From assembly GCA_036768475.1 (NCBI GenBank), contig DAIPMW010000008.1, positions 62,001-126,000 on the forward strand: DNA of 64,000 bases. The letters run 5' to 3'. Positions within the stretch are counted from its first letter, which is position 1. Each line of letters opens with the position of its first letter. Shown piece after piece: positions 50,124 to 58,169 of the stretch. The stretch is from JAEUMD01 sp036768475 (lineage in GTDB: Bacteria; Pseudomonadota; Alphaproteobacteria; Rhizobiales; Hyphomicrobiaceae). Below the pieces are notes generated by a model that had not been told where the DNA came from, made no database searches, and saw nothing but the letters and a program-made list of their open reading frames with translations. The position numbers were made by a program, and so were the translations under genes.

Positions 50124-50972
50124 ATGGCACATCATGGTCGCCGCATGTCGTACGCGCCGCTGAGCGGTCGTGCGCTGATGACGTTGTCCGCCGCCGTCGC
50201 GCTCGGCTTGAGCGCGCTCTTTGTCGGCACGCCGGCATTGGCGCAGAAGAAAGACGCGCCAAAGAAGGAAGAGGCCAAGACTCCTGCGCCGGCCGCTGCC
50301 GAAAGTCAGAGTGCCTGGGTCAAGCTGTGCGAAGTCGCCAAGTTGAACAAGCCGCAGACGACGCCGGATGCGAAACCTGAGGTCGAAGAGAAGAAGATCT
50401 GCCTGACGCACCATGAGCGTCTCGACGGCAATACGGGCATGGTGCTGGTCTCCGCGGCTATTCGCGAGGTCGAGGGCCAGGACAAGAAGAGCCTGATGGT
50501 CATGGTGCCGCTCGGCATGGCGATCCCGCCAGGTGTCCGCGCCGCTGTCTATACGGTCGACCAATGGGCCAAGGCCGCCAAGAACGAGCAGATCGACGAG
50601 AAGCAGCTCAAGCCGGTCAATCTGAAGTACTCGCTGTGCCATGCAGCCGGCTGCACCGCCGAGATCGAGGCTGATGGAGACCTCATCGACCAGATGAAGA
50701 AGGGCGGCGGCCTGATGATCCTGGCACTCAATGCAGCTGCCAAGCCGGTCGGCTTCCCCGTTCCCCTCGATGGCTTCACCAAGGCGTTTGAAGGCCCGCC
50801 GGTCGACAACGAAAAGTACGCTCAGGCGCGCAGCCAGCTGATGGGCCAGATCCGCGAGCGTCAGGCCAAGATGATCGAGAAGATGAAGGAAGAGCAGAAG
50901 GCTAAGGCCGATGCCGCCAAGCTTCTCGACCCGCCTCCAGGCGCAGCGAAGGCCGCCGATAAGAAGAAGTAA
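50124..50972 (+). CDS. Invasion-associated locus B (IalB) family protein
   Basis: 282 residues from ATG 50124 (second start MSYAPL at 50145). Signal peptide (GRALMTLSAAVALGLSALFVGTPALA). The IalB domain carries WVKLCEVAKL, KICLTHHERLDGNTGMVLVSAAIREVEGQDKKSLMVMVPLGM, and YSLCHAAGCTAEIEADGDLIDQM, with four Cys that likely form two disulfides. The C-terminal 60 residues are K/A/E-rich helix. IalB proteins are exported and in Bartonella aid erythrocyte entry; in free-living relatives the role is unknown. Ends with its own terminator. Confidence 0.92.
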   Translation: MAHHGRRMSYAPLSGRALMTLSAAVALGLSALFVGTPALAQKKDAPKKEEAKTPAPAAAESQSAWVKLCEVAKLNKPQTTPDAKPEVEEKKICLTHHERLDGNTGMVLVSAAIREVEGQDKKSLMVMVPLGMAIPPGVRAAVYTVDQWAKAAKNEQIDEKQLKPVNLKYSLCHAAGCTAEIEADGDLIDQMKKGGGLMILALNAAAKPVGFPVPLDGFTKAFEGPPVDNEKYAQARSQLMGQIRERQAKMIEKMKEEQKAKADAAKLLDPPPGAAKAADKKK

Positions 50973-51001
50973 AAGTGAGCCGCCGCATACGCGCGCTCAG
51001 G

Positions 51002-51031
51002 GGCCGCCGGTGATCAGCCGGCGGCCTTTTT
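51002..51031 (+). terminator. Intrinsic terminator of the IalB-family gene
   Basis: GGCCGCCGG (51002-51010) pairs with CCGGCGGCC (51018-51026) around TGATCAG, followed by TTTTT. Confidence 0.9.
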
Positions 51032-51115
51032 GTTGTGCCTAAAGCACCAGCGCGTCGGCGTGGCCGGATTGCGCCGCTGCTTTAGGCTTGGCCGGCGCTT
51101 AGCGTGCTGCTCTGC

Positions 51116-51439
51116 TCAGTGCGTGCTGAGAAAAATGGCGTGATATCGCCCGTCGTCATCAAGCTTGAACAGCTCGCTGACCTTGGGATGGCGGACAGGC
51201 GTTCCTGTTTCATCGGGAAGCAGATTCTGTTCCGAAACGTAGGCGATATATTCGGTCTCAGCGTTCTCGGCCAGGAGGTGATAGTAGGGCTGGTCCTTCG
51301 CCGGTCGTACCTCCTCCGGGATCGACAGCCACCATTCCTCCGTATTGTTGAATACGGGATCGATGTCGAACACGATACCGCGGAATGGATAGATGCGGTG
51401 GCGGACCACATCGCCCACCGCATATCTTGCCTTTTTCAT
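51116..51439 (-). CDS. hspQ: Heat-shock protein HspQ
   Basis: 107 residues from ATG 51439. KKARYAVGDVVRHRIYPFRGIVFDIDPVF, then EEWWLSIPEEVRPAKDQPYYHLLAEN and EYIAYVSEQNLLPDETG are the hallmarks of HspQ (YccV, hemimethylated-DNA-binding fold). In enterobacteria HspQ is a Lon specificity factor and binds oriC when hemimethylated. The gene stands alone here, converging with the IalB-family terminator. Confidence 0.92.
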   Translation of the reverse strand: MKKARYAVGDVVRHRIYPFRGIVFDIDPVFNNTEEWWLSIPEEVRPAKDQPYYHLLAENAETEYIAYVSEQNLLPDETGTPVRHPKVSELFKLDDDGRYHAIFLSTH

Positions 51440-51617
51440 TGTCTCAATCGTTGCATGCGCTGGATCCGCGCTGGCCCGCCGTAACGACAAACCGGACCGG
51501 CTCATATTTGCGGACTATTCGACTGAGCCTCGTCCAACCTGTCAATGGGCAGAATGTTGTGGCAGAGCAAATCGAGTTGATGTCCGCAGGGCGAATGTTG
51601 CCGAGCGTGACGGCCGC

Positions 51618-52673
51618 TCACAGACCATAGGCGGCCGCCCGGGCAGGGTCCTTGGAGGCCACCAGCTTGGCAAGATCAACAATCACCTTGGCCTGTTTCC
51701 AGGTCGCGTCGTCCTGCATCTTGCCGTCGATCATCACCGCGCCGGTCCCGTCCGGCATCGCCTCGAGAATACGCTTGGCGAACGACACCTCCTTCTCGTC
51801 GGGCGAGAACACGCGCTTGGCGATGTCGATCTGGGTCGGGTGCAGCGACCAGGCGCCGAGGCAGCCCTGCAGGAAGGCATTGCGGAACTGGCTCTCGCAG
51901 GCGGCAAGGTCGGCAAAATCGCCGAATGGCCCGTAAAAGGGCTTCAAGCCATATGACAGACAGGCATCAACCATCTTGCCCACCGTGTAGTGCCACAGGT
52001 CCTGCTGGTAGGCGGCGCGTGCGGCCTGCGGGTCGGCTCCGGGGTCAGCCAGAACGGCATAGTCGGGGTGGCCGCCGCCGACGCGGGTCGTTTTCATTCC
52101 GCGCGAAGCCGCCAGATCGGCAGGACCAAGACTCATGCCATGCATGCGCGGAGAGGCCGCCGCGATCGCCTCGACGTTCTTTACGCCTTCCGCGGTCTCC
52201 AGAATCGCGTGGATCAGGATCGGCTTCGTGACCTTGTGCCGGGCTTCCAGCTGTGCAAGCAACTGGTCGAGATAATGAATGTCCCAAGGCCCCTCGACCT
52301 TGGGCAGCATGATAACGTCGACCTTGTTGCCGACCTTGGAGACGATCTCGATGATGTCGTCGAGCGCCCAGGGGCTGTTGAGGCAGTTGATGCGCGTCCA
52401 AAGGCCCGTCGCCCCGTAGTCGTGATCGCGCGCCATCTTGATGAAACCCTGGCGTGCGGCCTCCTTCTGATCGGCCGGGATGGCATCCTCGAGGTTGCCA
52501 AGTATGACGTCGACCTTGGAGATCATCTCGCCGAGCTTCGCCTGGATCTTCTCATTATGTGGGGGCACGAAGTGAATCATGCGTTCGAGGCGCACGGGCA
52601 GAGCGCGATAAGGCTCTGGTGCGCCGATGGCGAGAGGAGCGAAATGGCGGGCAGGCGTGCGGATCGCGGTCAT
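51618..52673 (-). CDS. CitE/malyl-CoA-lyase-type CoA-ester lyase
   Basis: 351 residues from ATG 52673. HpcH/HpaI TIM barrel: DVILGNLEDAIPADQK (Mg-site Glu/Asp), TRINCLNSPWALDD, MLPKVEGPWDI, HAILETAEGVKNVEAI, MSLGPADLAASRGM, and GPFGDFADLAACESQFRNAFLQGCLGAWSLHPTQIDIAKRVFSPDEKEV. It is similar in layout to L-malyl-CoA/beta-methylmalyl-CoA lyase of methylotrophs and phototrophs. Without serine-cycle genes nearby, the exact CoA ester is uncertain. The sequence before ATG 52673 in the same frame is non-coding. Confidence 0.88.
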   Translation of the reverse strand: MTAIRTPARHFAPLAIGAPEPYRALPVRLERMIHFVPPHNEKIQAKLGEMISKVDVILGNLEDAIPADQKEAARQGFIKMARDHDYGATGLWTRINCLNSPWALDDIIEIVSKVGNKVDVIMLPKVEGPWDIHYLDQLLAQLEARHKVTKPILIHAILETAEGVKNVEAIAAASPRMHGMSLGPADLAASRGMKTTRVGGGHPDYAVLADPGADPQAARAAYQQDLWHYTVGKMVDACLSYGLKPFYGPFGDFADLAACESQFRNAFLQGCLGAWSLHPTQIDIAKRVFSPDEKEVSFAKRILEAMPDGTGAVMIDGKMQDDATWKQAKVIVDLAKLVASKDPARAAAYGL

Positions 52674-52991
52674 CGGTCGAAGACGTCCCAGATTTTGTTG
52701 AAATGGTTGGCAGGTCGGGCTTGTCGCGCCGCAATCTAGAGGCGCAGCTATGTCTGTCAAATGGCAAGTGTGGGCCATCGGCCGGCAGGCAGCCCGGTTT
52801 GCCGGAGGAGCCCAGTGGCCTCCCGGGCCGGCATCATTGGGCCAGGAACATTTCGCGCAGCCCGGCTCGGGCGATACAAGTCGAGACGATTGGCCAGAAT
52901 AACCCCAATTGGGGTCGAACAATGAAAAGACCCGGCGTTCATGGGCGCCGGGTCTGATTTTCAAACTCAATCCGCGTCTGCGGCGCTCGTA
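52674..52991. other. Intergenic region between CoA-ester lyase and CHAP-like gene
   Basis: 318 bp. It holds the lyase leader, with a C/G-rich inverted arrangement near 52780-52830, and the terminator of the next gene upstream. No gene is supported. Confidence 0.4.
52923..52955 (-). terminator. Intrinsic terminator of the CHAP-like gene
   Basis: On the minus strand AGACCCGGCG (52955-52946), loop CCCATGAA, CGCCGGGTCT (52937-52928), then TTTC. The stem is a perfect 10 bp, 37 bp after the stop. Confidence 0.88.
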
Positions 52992-53546
52992 TCACATGCG
53001 GATGACGGCGCCTGCGATCGAACGCGCGCGTGTGCGCACCGCACCACCGTCATTGCCTGACTGCACGAGCCAGCGGCCGTTGGCGGCCTGGCCGACGATC
53101 TGGCCGACATGATGACGCCAAACGACCACGGCGCCGACCTGCGGAGAGGCAGGACGGCCGTAGTTGCGCCAGTTCCAGGCGACGTTGTACTCGGAACCGC
53201 CGCCGCGCTGGGTGCGCATCCACCAGCCGCACCACTTGCGCGGGCGCGCGCCCGCACCGTAGCGGCTCGATGAAGCATAGCTCGAATATCCCAGGGACAT
53301 GCGCTCGTCGCTGCGATAGTTGCGACGCGCGCTGCGCGTGCCGCGGCTGCGTGTGCCTTGGCTGCGAGCGCCCCGGCTGTTTTTGCGCGGGCCCATGACG
53401 TAGCCGTGCGGGCCGTAGTGACCGATCGTCGAGGTGGTGCTGCTCGAGTAGGTCCTCTTCTTTTTCGGACGTGCATCCGCGTCGGATGCGATGACCGGCA
53501 GAACCACGATGGCAGCCAGCAGCGCTGCGAGAATACGCGTAAGCAT
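52992..53546 (-). CDS. Secreted CHAP-like (NlpC/P60-type) Cys/His protein
   Basis: 184 residues from ATG 53546 (AAGGGGAAATCATC ribosome-binding site). Signal peptide MLTRILAALLAAIVVLPVIASDADA, then a basic, Ser/Arg-repetitive linker (RGARSQGTRSRGTRSARR). The C-terminal 80 residues carry KWCGWWMRT, ASPQVGAVVVWRHHVGQIVG and WLVQSGNDGGAVRTRA: a Cys helix and a His strand like those of CHAP/NlpC-P60 amidohydrolases. Likely periplasmic or extracellular peptidoglycan-related. Family assignment is tentative. Confidence 0.7.
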   Translation of the reverse strand: MLTRILAALLAAIVVLPVIASDADARPKKKRTYSSSTTSTIGHYGPHGYVMGPRKNSRGARSQGTRSRGTRSARRNYRSDERMSLGYSSYASSSRYGAGARPRKWCGWWMRTQRGGGSEYNVAWNWRNYGRPASPQVGAVVVWRHHVGQIVGQAANGRWLVQSGNDGGAVRTRARSIAGAVIRM

Positions 53547-53941
53547 GATGATTTCCCCTTGAACTCTTACACGACGCCGCCCTTCGCCCATGAATCGTGT
53601 TGAGATCAAGACTTCCGCGCTAAGTGCGACAAAACGCACGCATTTTCCGTGATTTGCGAGTCATGGTTCGTAATAAATGTGAACTAATCAAGTGGGGCGC
53701 AACCGGTGTTATTGCCTTGTGTACAAAGGCAATTCTTGTCCGTTTCATTGTATTCTTCGACAAACGTCTACGGCGGGTTGCCGCACCGATGTCAGCGCGC
53801 TTGAAACAAGCATGCGCAGCCTCTCACAGATGGCCCGAGACAGGCGGTATGTGCCTTGCGCACGCTGGCCGATACTTGACTTGATATGCACCTCCATGCC
53901 TTTAAGCCGCACATCATTTGCGAGGGGCAAGAGGCGAAGAG
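53547..53941. other. Divergent intergenic region CHAP-like gene / fabD
   Basis: 395 bp, AT-richer than the surroundings around 53640-53770 (TTGCGAGTCATGGTTCGTAATAAATGTG, TTGTGTACAAAGGCAATTC with palindrome TTGTGTACAA), which suits promoters. GAGGCGAAGAG leads into fabD. No gene supported. Confidence 0.4.
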
Positions 53942-54886
53942 ATGGGCATTGCATTCGTATTTCCAGGGCAGGGCAGCCAGGATGTCGGCATGGGCAAGGC
54001 GCTCGCGGAAAACTTCGCCGCTGCCCGCGAAGTCTTCGATGAGGTCGACGCAGCGCTTGGTGAAAAACTTTCCGCGATCATGTGGGAAGGCCCCAAGGAG
54101 ACGTTGACACTCACAGCCAACGCACAGCCGGCGCTGATGGCTGTATCCCTGGCTGTCATGCGCGTGCTCGAAAAAGAAAAAGGATTCAAGCTGGCCGACA
54201 GGGTGACGTACGTTGCCGGCCATTCGTTGGGCGAATATTCCGCGCTCGCGGCCGCCGGTGCATTTACACTTGCCGACACCGCGCGCTTGCTGCGTCTTCG
54301 CGGCGATGCGATGCAGAAGGCGGTGCCGGTAGGTGAGGGGGCCATGGCCGCGCTCCTCGGCGTCGGTATCGATGTGGCGCAGAAGGTCGCCGAAGCGGCA
54401 GCGCAAGGAGATGTCTGCCAGATTGCCAACGACAATGACCCAAGCCAGGTCGTGCTGTCGGGGCACAAACGCGCAATCGACCGCGTGGCCGAGGTTGGCA
54501 AGCCGCTGGGTGTCCGCCGCGCGATGCCGCTGCCTGTCTCCGCGCCTTTCCATTGCGCACTGATGCGGCCTGCCGCCGAGGCGATGGCCGAAGCGCTGTC
54601 AAAAGTCGATATCAAGACACCAGCTGTGCCGGTGATCACCAACGTGCTGGCGTCACCGATCTCTGATCCCGATGAGATCCGCAAGCGCCTGGTCGAACAG
54701 GTGACGGGAACGGTCCGCTGGCGCGAGAGCGTTCAGTACATGGCCGCCAACGGCATTACCGAAATCTATGAGATCGGCGCGGGAAAGGTGCTGGCGGGCC
54801 TCGTCGGCCGTATAGAGAAGTCAATCAAGACGGCTTCCATCGGCACGCCCGATGACGTGGCGGCCCAGTCCGCCAACCTTGTCTGA
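53942..54886 (+). CDS. fabD: Malonyl-CoA:ACP transacylase
   Basis: 314 residues from ATG 53942 (GAGGCGAAGAG). Active-site serine in VAGHSLGEYS (S95), substrate Arg and His in VSAPFHCALM, and the opening AFVFPGQGSQDVGMG. It loads malonate onto ACP for type II fatty-acid synthesis. First gene of the block fabD-fabG-acpP-fabF that continues with mltG, yicC and gmk in the same direction; gaps of 150-400 bp suggest several transcription starts. Confidence 0.96.
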   Translation: MGIAFVFPGQGSQDVGMGKALAENFAAAREVFDEVDAALGEKLSAIMWEGPKETLTLTANAQPALMAVSLAVMRVLEKEKGFKLADRVTYVAGHSLGEYSALAAAGAFTLADTARLLRLRGDAMQKAVPVGEGAMAALLGVGIDVAQKVAEAAAQGDVCQIANDNDPSQVVLSGHKRAIDRVAEVGKPLGVRRAMPLPVSAPFHCALMRPAAEAMAEALSKVDIKTPAVPVITNVLASPISDPDEIRKRLVEQVTGTVRWRESVQYMAANGITEIYEIGAGKVLAGLVGRIEKSIKTASIGTPDDVAAQSANLV

Positions 54887-55033
54887 GATCGATGATGGCG
54901 CGCGCAACGGACGCGTGACATTGCAGGCCGACCCATATCGTTAACCTTGCCCGGCGCTGTCGTTGCTTGACGCTGGCGGGCTGGTCGCGCACAAAGCGGC
55001 AGATTTTCCGCACCCAACCAGGAACCTTGCGAC

Positions 55034-55780
55034 ATGTTTGATCTGACCGGCAAGACCGCGCTCGTCACCGGTGCCACGGGCGGCATCGGCGGCGCCATCG
55101 CCCGCACCTTCCATAAGGCGGGCGCGACCGTCGCCGTCTCCGGACGCCAGGTCGAGAAGCTCGACGCGCTTGCGAAGGAGCTTGGCGAGCGCATCATTGT
55201 CGTGCCCTGCGATCTTGCCGATCGTGCCGCCGTGGGCAAGCTCGTTGACGACACGGTCAAGGCGGTCGGTGGGCGCCTTGATATCATCGTCAACAATGCC
55301 GGACTGACCAAGGACAACCTCTTCATGGTGATGAAGGACGAGCAGTGGGACGACGTCATTGCCGTCAACCTCACCTCGACATTCATGATCTGCCGCGCCG
55401 GCGCACGCCACATGATGCGGTCCAAGACCGGCTATGGCCGTATCGTCAACATCTCCTCCGTCTCCGGAGTGTTCGGCAATCCCGGGCAGGGCAACTACGC
55501 TGCCTCCAAGGCAGGAATGATCGGCATGACGAAATCGCTGGCCCGTGAGGTGGCCTCACGTGGCATCACCGCCAATTGCATTGCCCCGGGCTTCATCAAA
55601 ACCGCCATGACGGACGCCTTGAATGAGAAGCAGACGGAGGAGATCGCCAAGATGATCCCTGCCCAGCGCTTCGGCGACCCCGGGGACATCGCTGCCGCGG
55701 CCCTCTATTTGGCGAGCACGGAGGGAGGTTACGTCACCGGCCAGACGTTGCACGTCAATGGCGGCATGGCGATGATCTAG
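55034..55780 (+). CDS. fabG: 3-oxoacyl-ACP reductase
   Basis: 248 residues. SDR fold: NADPH loop TGATGGIGGAIA, NNAG motif at 87-90, catalytic Ser in NISSVSG (141-142), Tyr155 and Lys159 in GNYAASKAG. Reduces 3-ketoacyl-ACP in fatty-acid elongation. C-terminal YVTGQTLHVNGGMAMI is standard. Follows fabD by 147 bp. Confidence 0.96.
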   Translation: MFDLTGKTALVTGATGGIGGAIARTFHKAGATVAVSGRQVEKLDALAKELGERIIVVPCDLADRAAVGKLVDDTVKAVGGRLDIIVNNAGLTKDNLFMVMKDEQWDDVIAVNLTSTFMICRAGARHMMRSKTGYGRIVNISSVSGVFGNPGQGNYAASKAGMIGMTKSLAREVASRGITANCIAPGFIKTAMTDALNEKQTEEIAKMIPAQRFGDPGDIAAAALYLASTEGGYVTGQTLHVNGGMAMI

Positions 55781-56178
55781 GCCCTTTGCCGCAGCGCAAG
55801 AGCCGATCTGGCGACCGCGGCCGGACAATTTCGGGGGATCGGCGTCAAGTCAGTGCATCGCAGCACTAAATCGGGGTTTCCCGGCCGTTCGAACAGTGGC
55901 GCAGAGGCGCTGGCCAAGGGCCAGGAAGTGTGTTAACGAGCCGCTGGTTTTCGGCTGCGGAAACTGGGGAAAAACCCAGCGACCAAGGGCTCAGCCGATG
56001 CCTCTGGCCCGGGACTCGTGTACCGCCAATCAATCGGACATTCGAGACCATCGATGTCGGTGTTGTCGGGACGGGGAACTCGGGAGTGAGACACCGGCAC
56101 AGATACCGGCACGGAACATGATCGGTTGGTACCGAGAAAAAAGAACCTCAATAGAGCTTAAGGACGCGAGGGAAGACT
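55781..56178. other. Intergenic region fabG-acpP
   Basis: 398 bp with no gene that I can support (frames on both strands have poor start context and composition). The length, between two genes of one pathway, suggests a separate promoter for acpP, which is normally transcribed strongly. GGACGCGAGGGAAGACT gives the acpP ribosome-binding site. Confidence 0.4.
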
Positions 56179-56421
56179 ATGAGTGATGTTGCTGAGCGCG
56201 TGAAGAAGATCGTCGTGGAACACTTGGGCGTGGAGGCCGAGAAGGTCACCGAGAACGCCAGCTTCATCGATGACCTGGGCGCTGACAGCTTGGATACGGT
56301 CGAGCTGGTGATGGCGTTCGAGGAGGAGTTCGGGTGCGAGATCCCTGACGACGCCGCCGAGCACATTCTGACTGTCGGCGATGCGGTGAAGTTCCTCGAA
56401 AAGAACGCTTCGGCCGCTTGA
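56179..56421 (+). CDS. acpP: Acyl carrier protein
   Basis: 80 residues, strongly acidic. Phosphopantetheine attachment Ser37 in GADSLDTVELVMAFEEEFG, preceded by the helix-I region VAERVKKIVVEHLGVEAEKV. Carrier for all fatty-acid intermediates. Immediately followed (22 bp) by a very stable perfect hairpin before fabF, which could limit read-through or protect the acpP message 3' end. Confidence 0.98.
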   Translation: MSDVAERVKKIVVEHLGVEAEKVTENASFIDDLGADSLDTVELVMAFEEEFGCEIPDDAAEHILTVGDAVKFLEKNASAA

Positions 56422-56442
56422 TATTCGGGTTCACAACCGACA

Positions 56443-56475
56443 CGCGATCCGGCGGCGCTCTGCCGCCGGATCGCG
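56443..56475 (+). promoter_or_regulatory. Perfect 14-bp hairpin between acpP and fabF
   Basis: CGCGATCCGGCGGC (56443-56456) pairs without mismatch with GCCGCCGGATCGCG (56462-56475) around GCTCT. No T-tract follows (GAGGCTCTCTCG), so it is unlikely to be a simple intrinsic terminator. As a processing or stabilising stem it would favour acpP over fabF mRNA. No matching copy was noticed elsewhere in the window. Confidence 0.75.
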
Positions 56476-56681
56476 GAGGCTCTCTCGATCGGCGCGGGGA
56501 TATTTCTCCCGTGCCTCATGACGATCCGGCCCGCGCCCTTTAACGGTGATGCGAGCCTTCTTACGACATCGCGGGAGCCGAACGCGCCGGTGGTACGGGA
56601 GCCGAAGGGTTTCATGGACTACCGGCGAAGATCCGTCAGCGCTTGCCCCGCAGCGCTCCATCAACGTGCGAGGATCGAACC

Positions 56682-57944
56682 ATGCGCCGCGTCGTCGTCA
56701 CTGGTCTGGGTCTTGTCACACCGCTTGGCTGCGGTGTCGAGGCCGTGTGGAAGCGGCTGCTTGAAGGCAAGAGCGGCGCCAAGCGAATCGACAAGTTCGA
56801 TGCCTCAGATCTCAGCTGCCAGATCGCCAACTTCGTGCCCCGCGGCGCCACCGCCGATGGCCTGTTCAATGCCGACGATTGGATGGAGCCCAAGGAGCAG
56901 CGCAAGGTCGACGACTACATCATTTACGCGGTGGCAGCGGCTGACCAGGCTCTGGCCGACGCCGGCTTCAAGGCCGACACCAAGGAAAAGCAGGAGAATA
57001 CGGGCGTTCTGATCGGCTCCGGCATCGGCGGCCTCTCAGGCATTGCTGACACATCGCTTCTGTTGCGCGACAAAGGCCCGCGCCGCGTCTCGCCGTTCTT
57101 CATCCCTGGCCGCCTCATCAATCTCGCAGCGGGCTACGTCTCCATCAAGCACCGCCTCAAGGGTCCCAACCACGCGGTCGTTACCGCCTGCGCCACCGGT
57201 ACGCACGCGATCGGTGATGCGGCGCGCCTCGTGGCGCTGGGGGATGCCGATGTGATGGTCGCGGGTGGCACGGAAAGCCCGATCTGCCGCATTGGTATGG
57301 CCGGCTTCATTGCCTGCCGCGCTCTCTCGACAGGCTTCAACGACACGCCCGAAAAGGCATCTCGTCCCTACGACAAGGATCGCGACGGCTTCGTCATGGG
57401 TGAGGGCGCCGGCCTCGTTGTGCTGGAGGAGTACGAGCACGCCAAGGCACGCGGGGCGAAAATCTACGCCGAGGTCATCGGCTACGGAATGTCTGGCGAC
57501 GCCTACCATATCACGGCACCCGAGGAGACCGGCGACGGCGCCTACCGCTGCATGCGCGCCGCCCTCAAACGTGCCGGCATCTCGACAAGTGAGATCGACT
57601 ACATCAACGCGCACGGCACTTCGACGCCGATGGGCGACGAGATCGAGCTTGGTGCGGTCGAGCGCCTGTTCGGCAACGCCGCGGGCAAGCTCAAGATGTC
57701 GTCCACCAAATCGGCCATCGGTCACCTGCTGGGGGCGGCCGGCTCGGTGGAAGCGATCTTTTCCATCCTCGCGATGCGCGACAGCATTGCGCCGCCGACA
57801 CTCAATCTCGATAACCCCTCGGTGGAGACATCGATCGATCTGGTGCCGCACAAGGCGGTGGGCGCCGAGATCAACACGGTGCTCTCCAATTCGTTCGGCT
57901 TCGGCGGCACCAACGCATCGCTCGTCATGCGCCGGGTGGACTAG
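56682..57944 (+). CDS. fabF: 3-oxoacyl-ACP synthase II
   Basis: 420 residues from ATG 56682. Catalytic triad: Cys170 in VVTACATGTHAIGDA, His in NAHGTSTPMGDEIELGA, His in KSAIGHLLGAAGS. RRVVVTGLGLVTPLG start and SNSFGFGGTNASLV end are typical. Condenses malonyl-ACP with acyl-ACP, with a special role in the C16:1 to C18:1 step. Directly upstream of mltG. Confidence 0.97.
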   Translation: MRRVVVTGLGLVTPLGCGVEAVWKRLLEGKSGAKRIDKFDASDLSCQIANFVPRGATADGLFNADDWMEPKEQRKVDDYIIYAVAAADQALADAGFKADTKEKQENTGVLIGSGIGGLSGIADTSLLLRDKGPRRVSPFFIPGRLINLAAGYVSIKHRLKGPNHAVVTACATGTHAIGDAARLVALGDADVMVAGGTESPICRIGMAGFIACRALSTGFNDTPEKASRPYDKDRDGFVMGEGAGLVVLEEYEHAKARGAKIYAEVIGYGMSGDAYHITAPEETGDGAYRCMRAALKRAGISTSEIDYINAHGTSTPMGDEIELGAVERLFGNAAGKLKMSSTKSAIGHLLGAAGSVEAIFSILAMRDSIAPPTLNLDNPSVETSIDLVPHKAVGAEINTVLSNSFGFGGTNASLVMRRVD

Positions 57945-58169
57945 ACAGAAGAACGGCGCCCGGAGAACGCTGGCGGAGCGTTTCGAAATACGCCGTTTTG
58001 CCATATTTTGACGGTCCTCTGCGCGGAGGTGACGGGGCTGTCGTCGGGGGAATGTCGACGCCCGTAACCGGGAGTGTGCCGTGGCAAAAGTCCGCTTCTG
58101 AGGGCGGTGTCAGGGCCTTGCATTGATCAGGCCTCGTTTCGATCGCAGGTGCGCGCACCCGAAGGTTGA

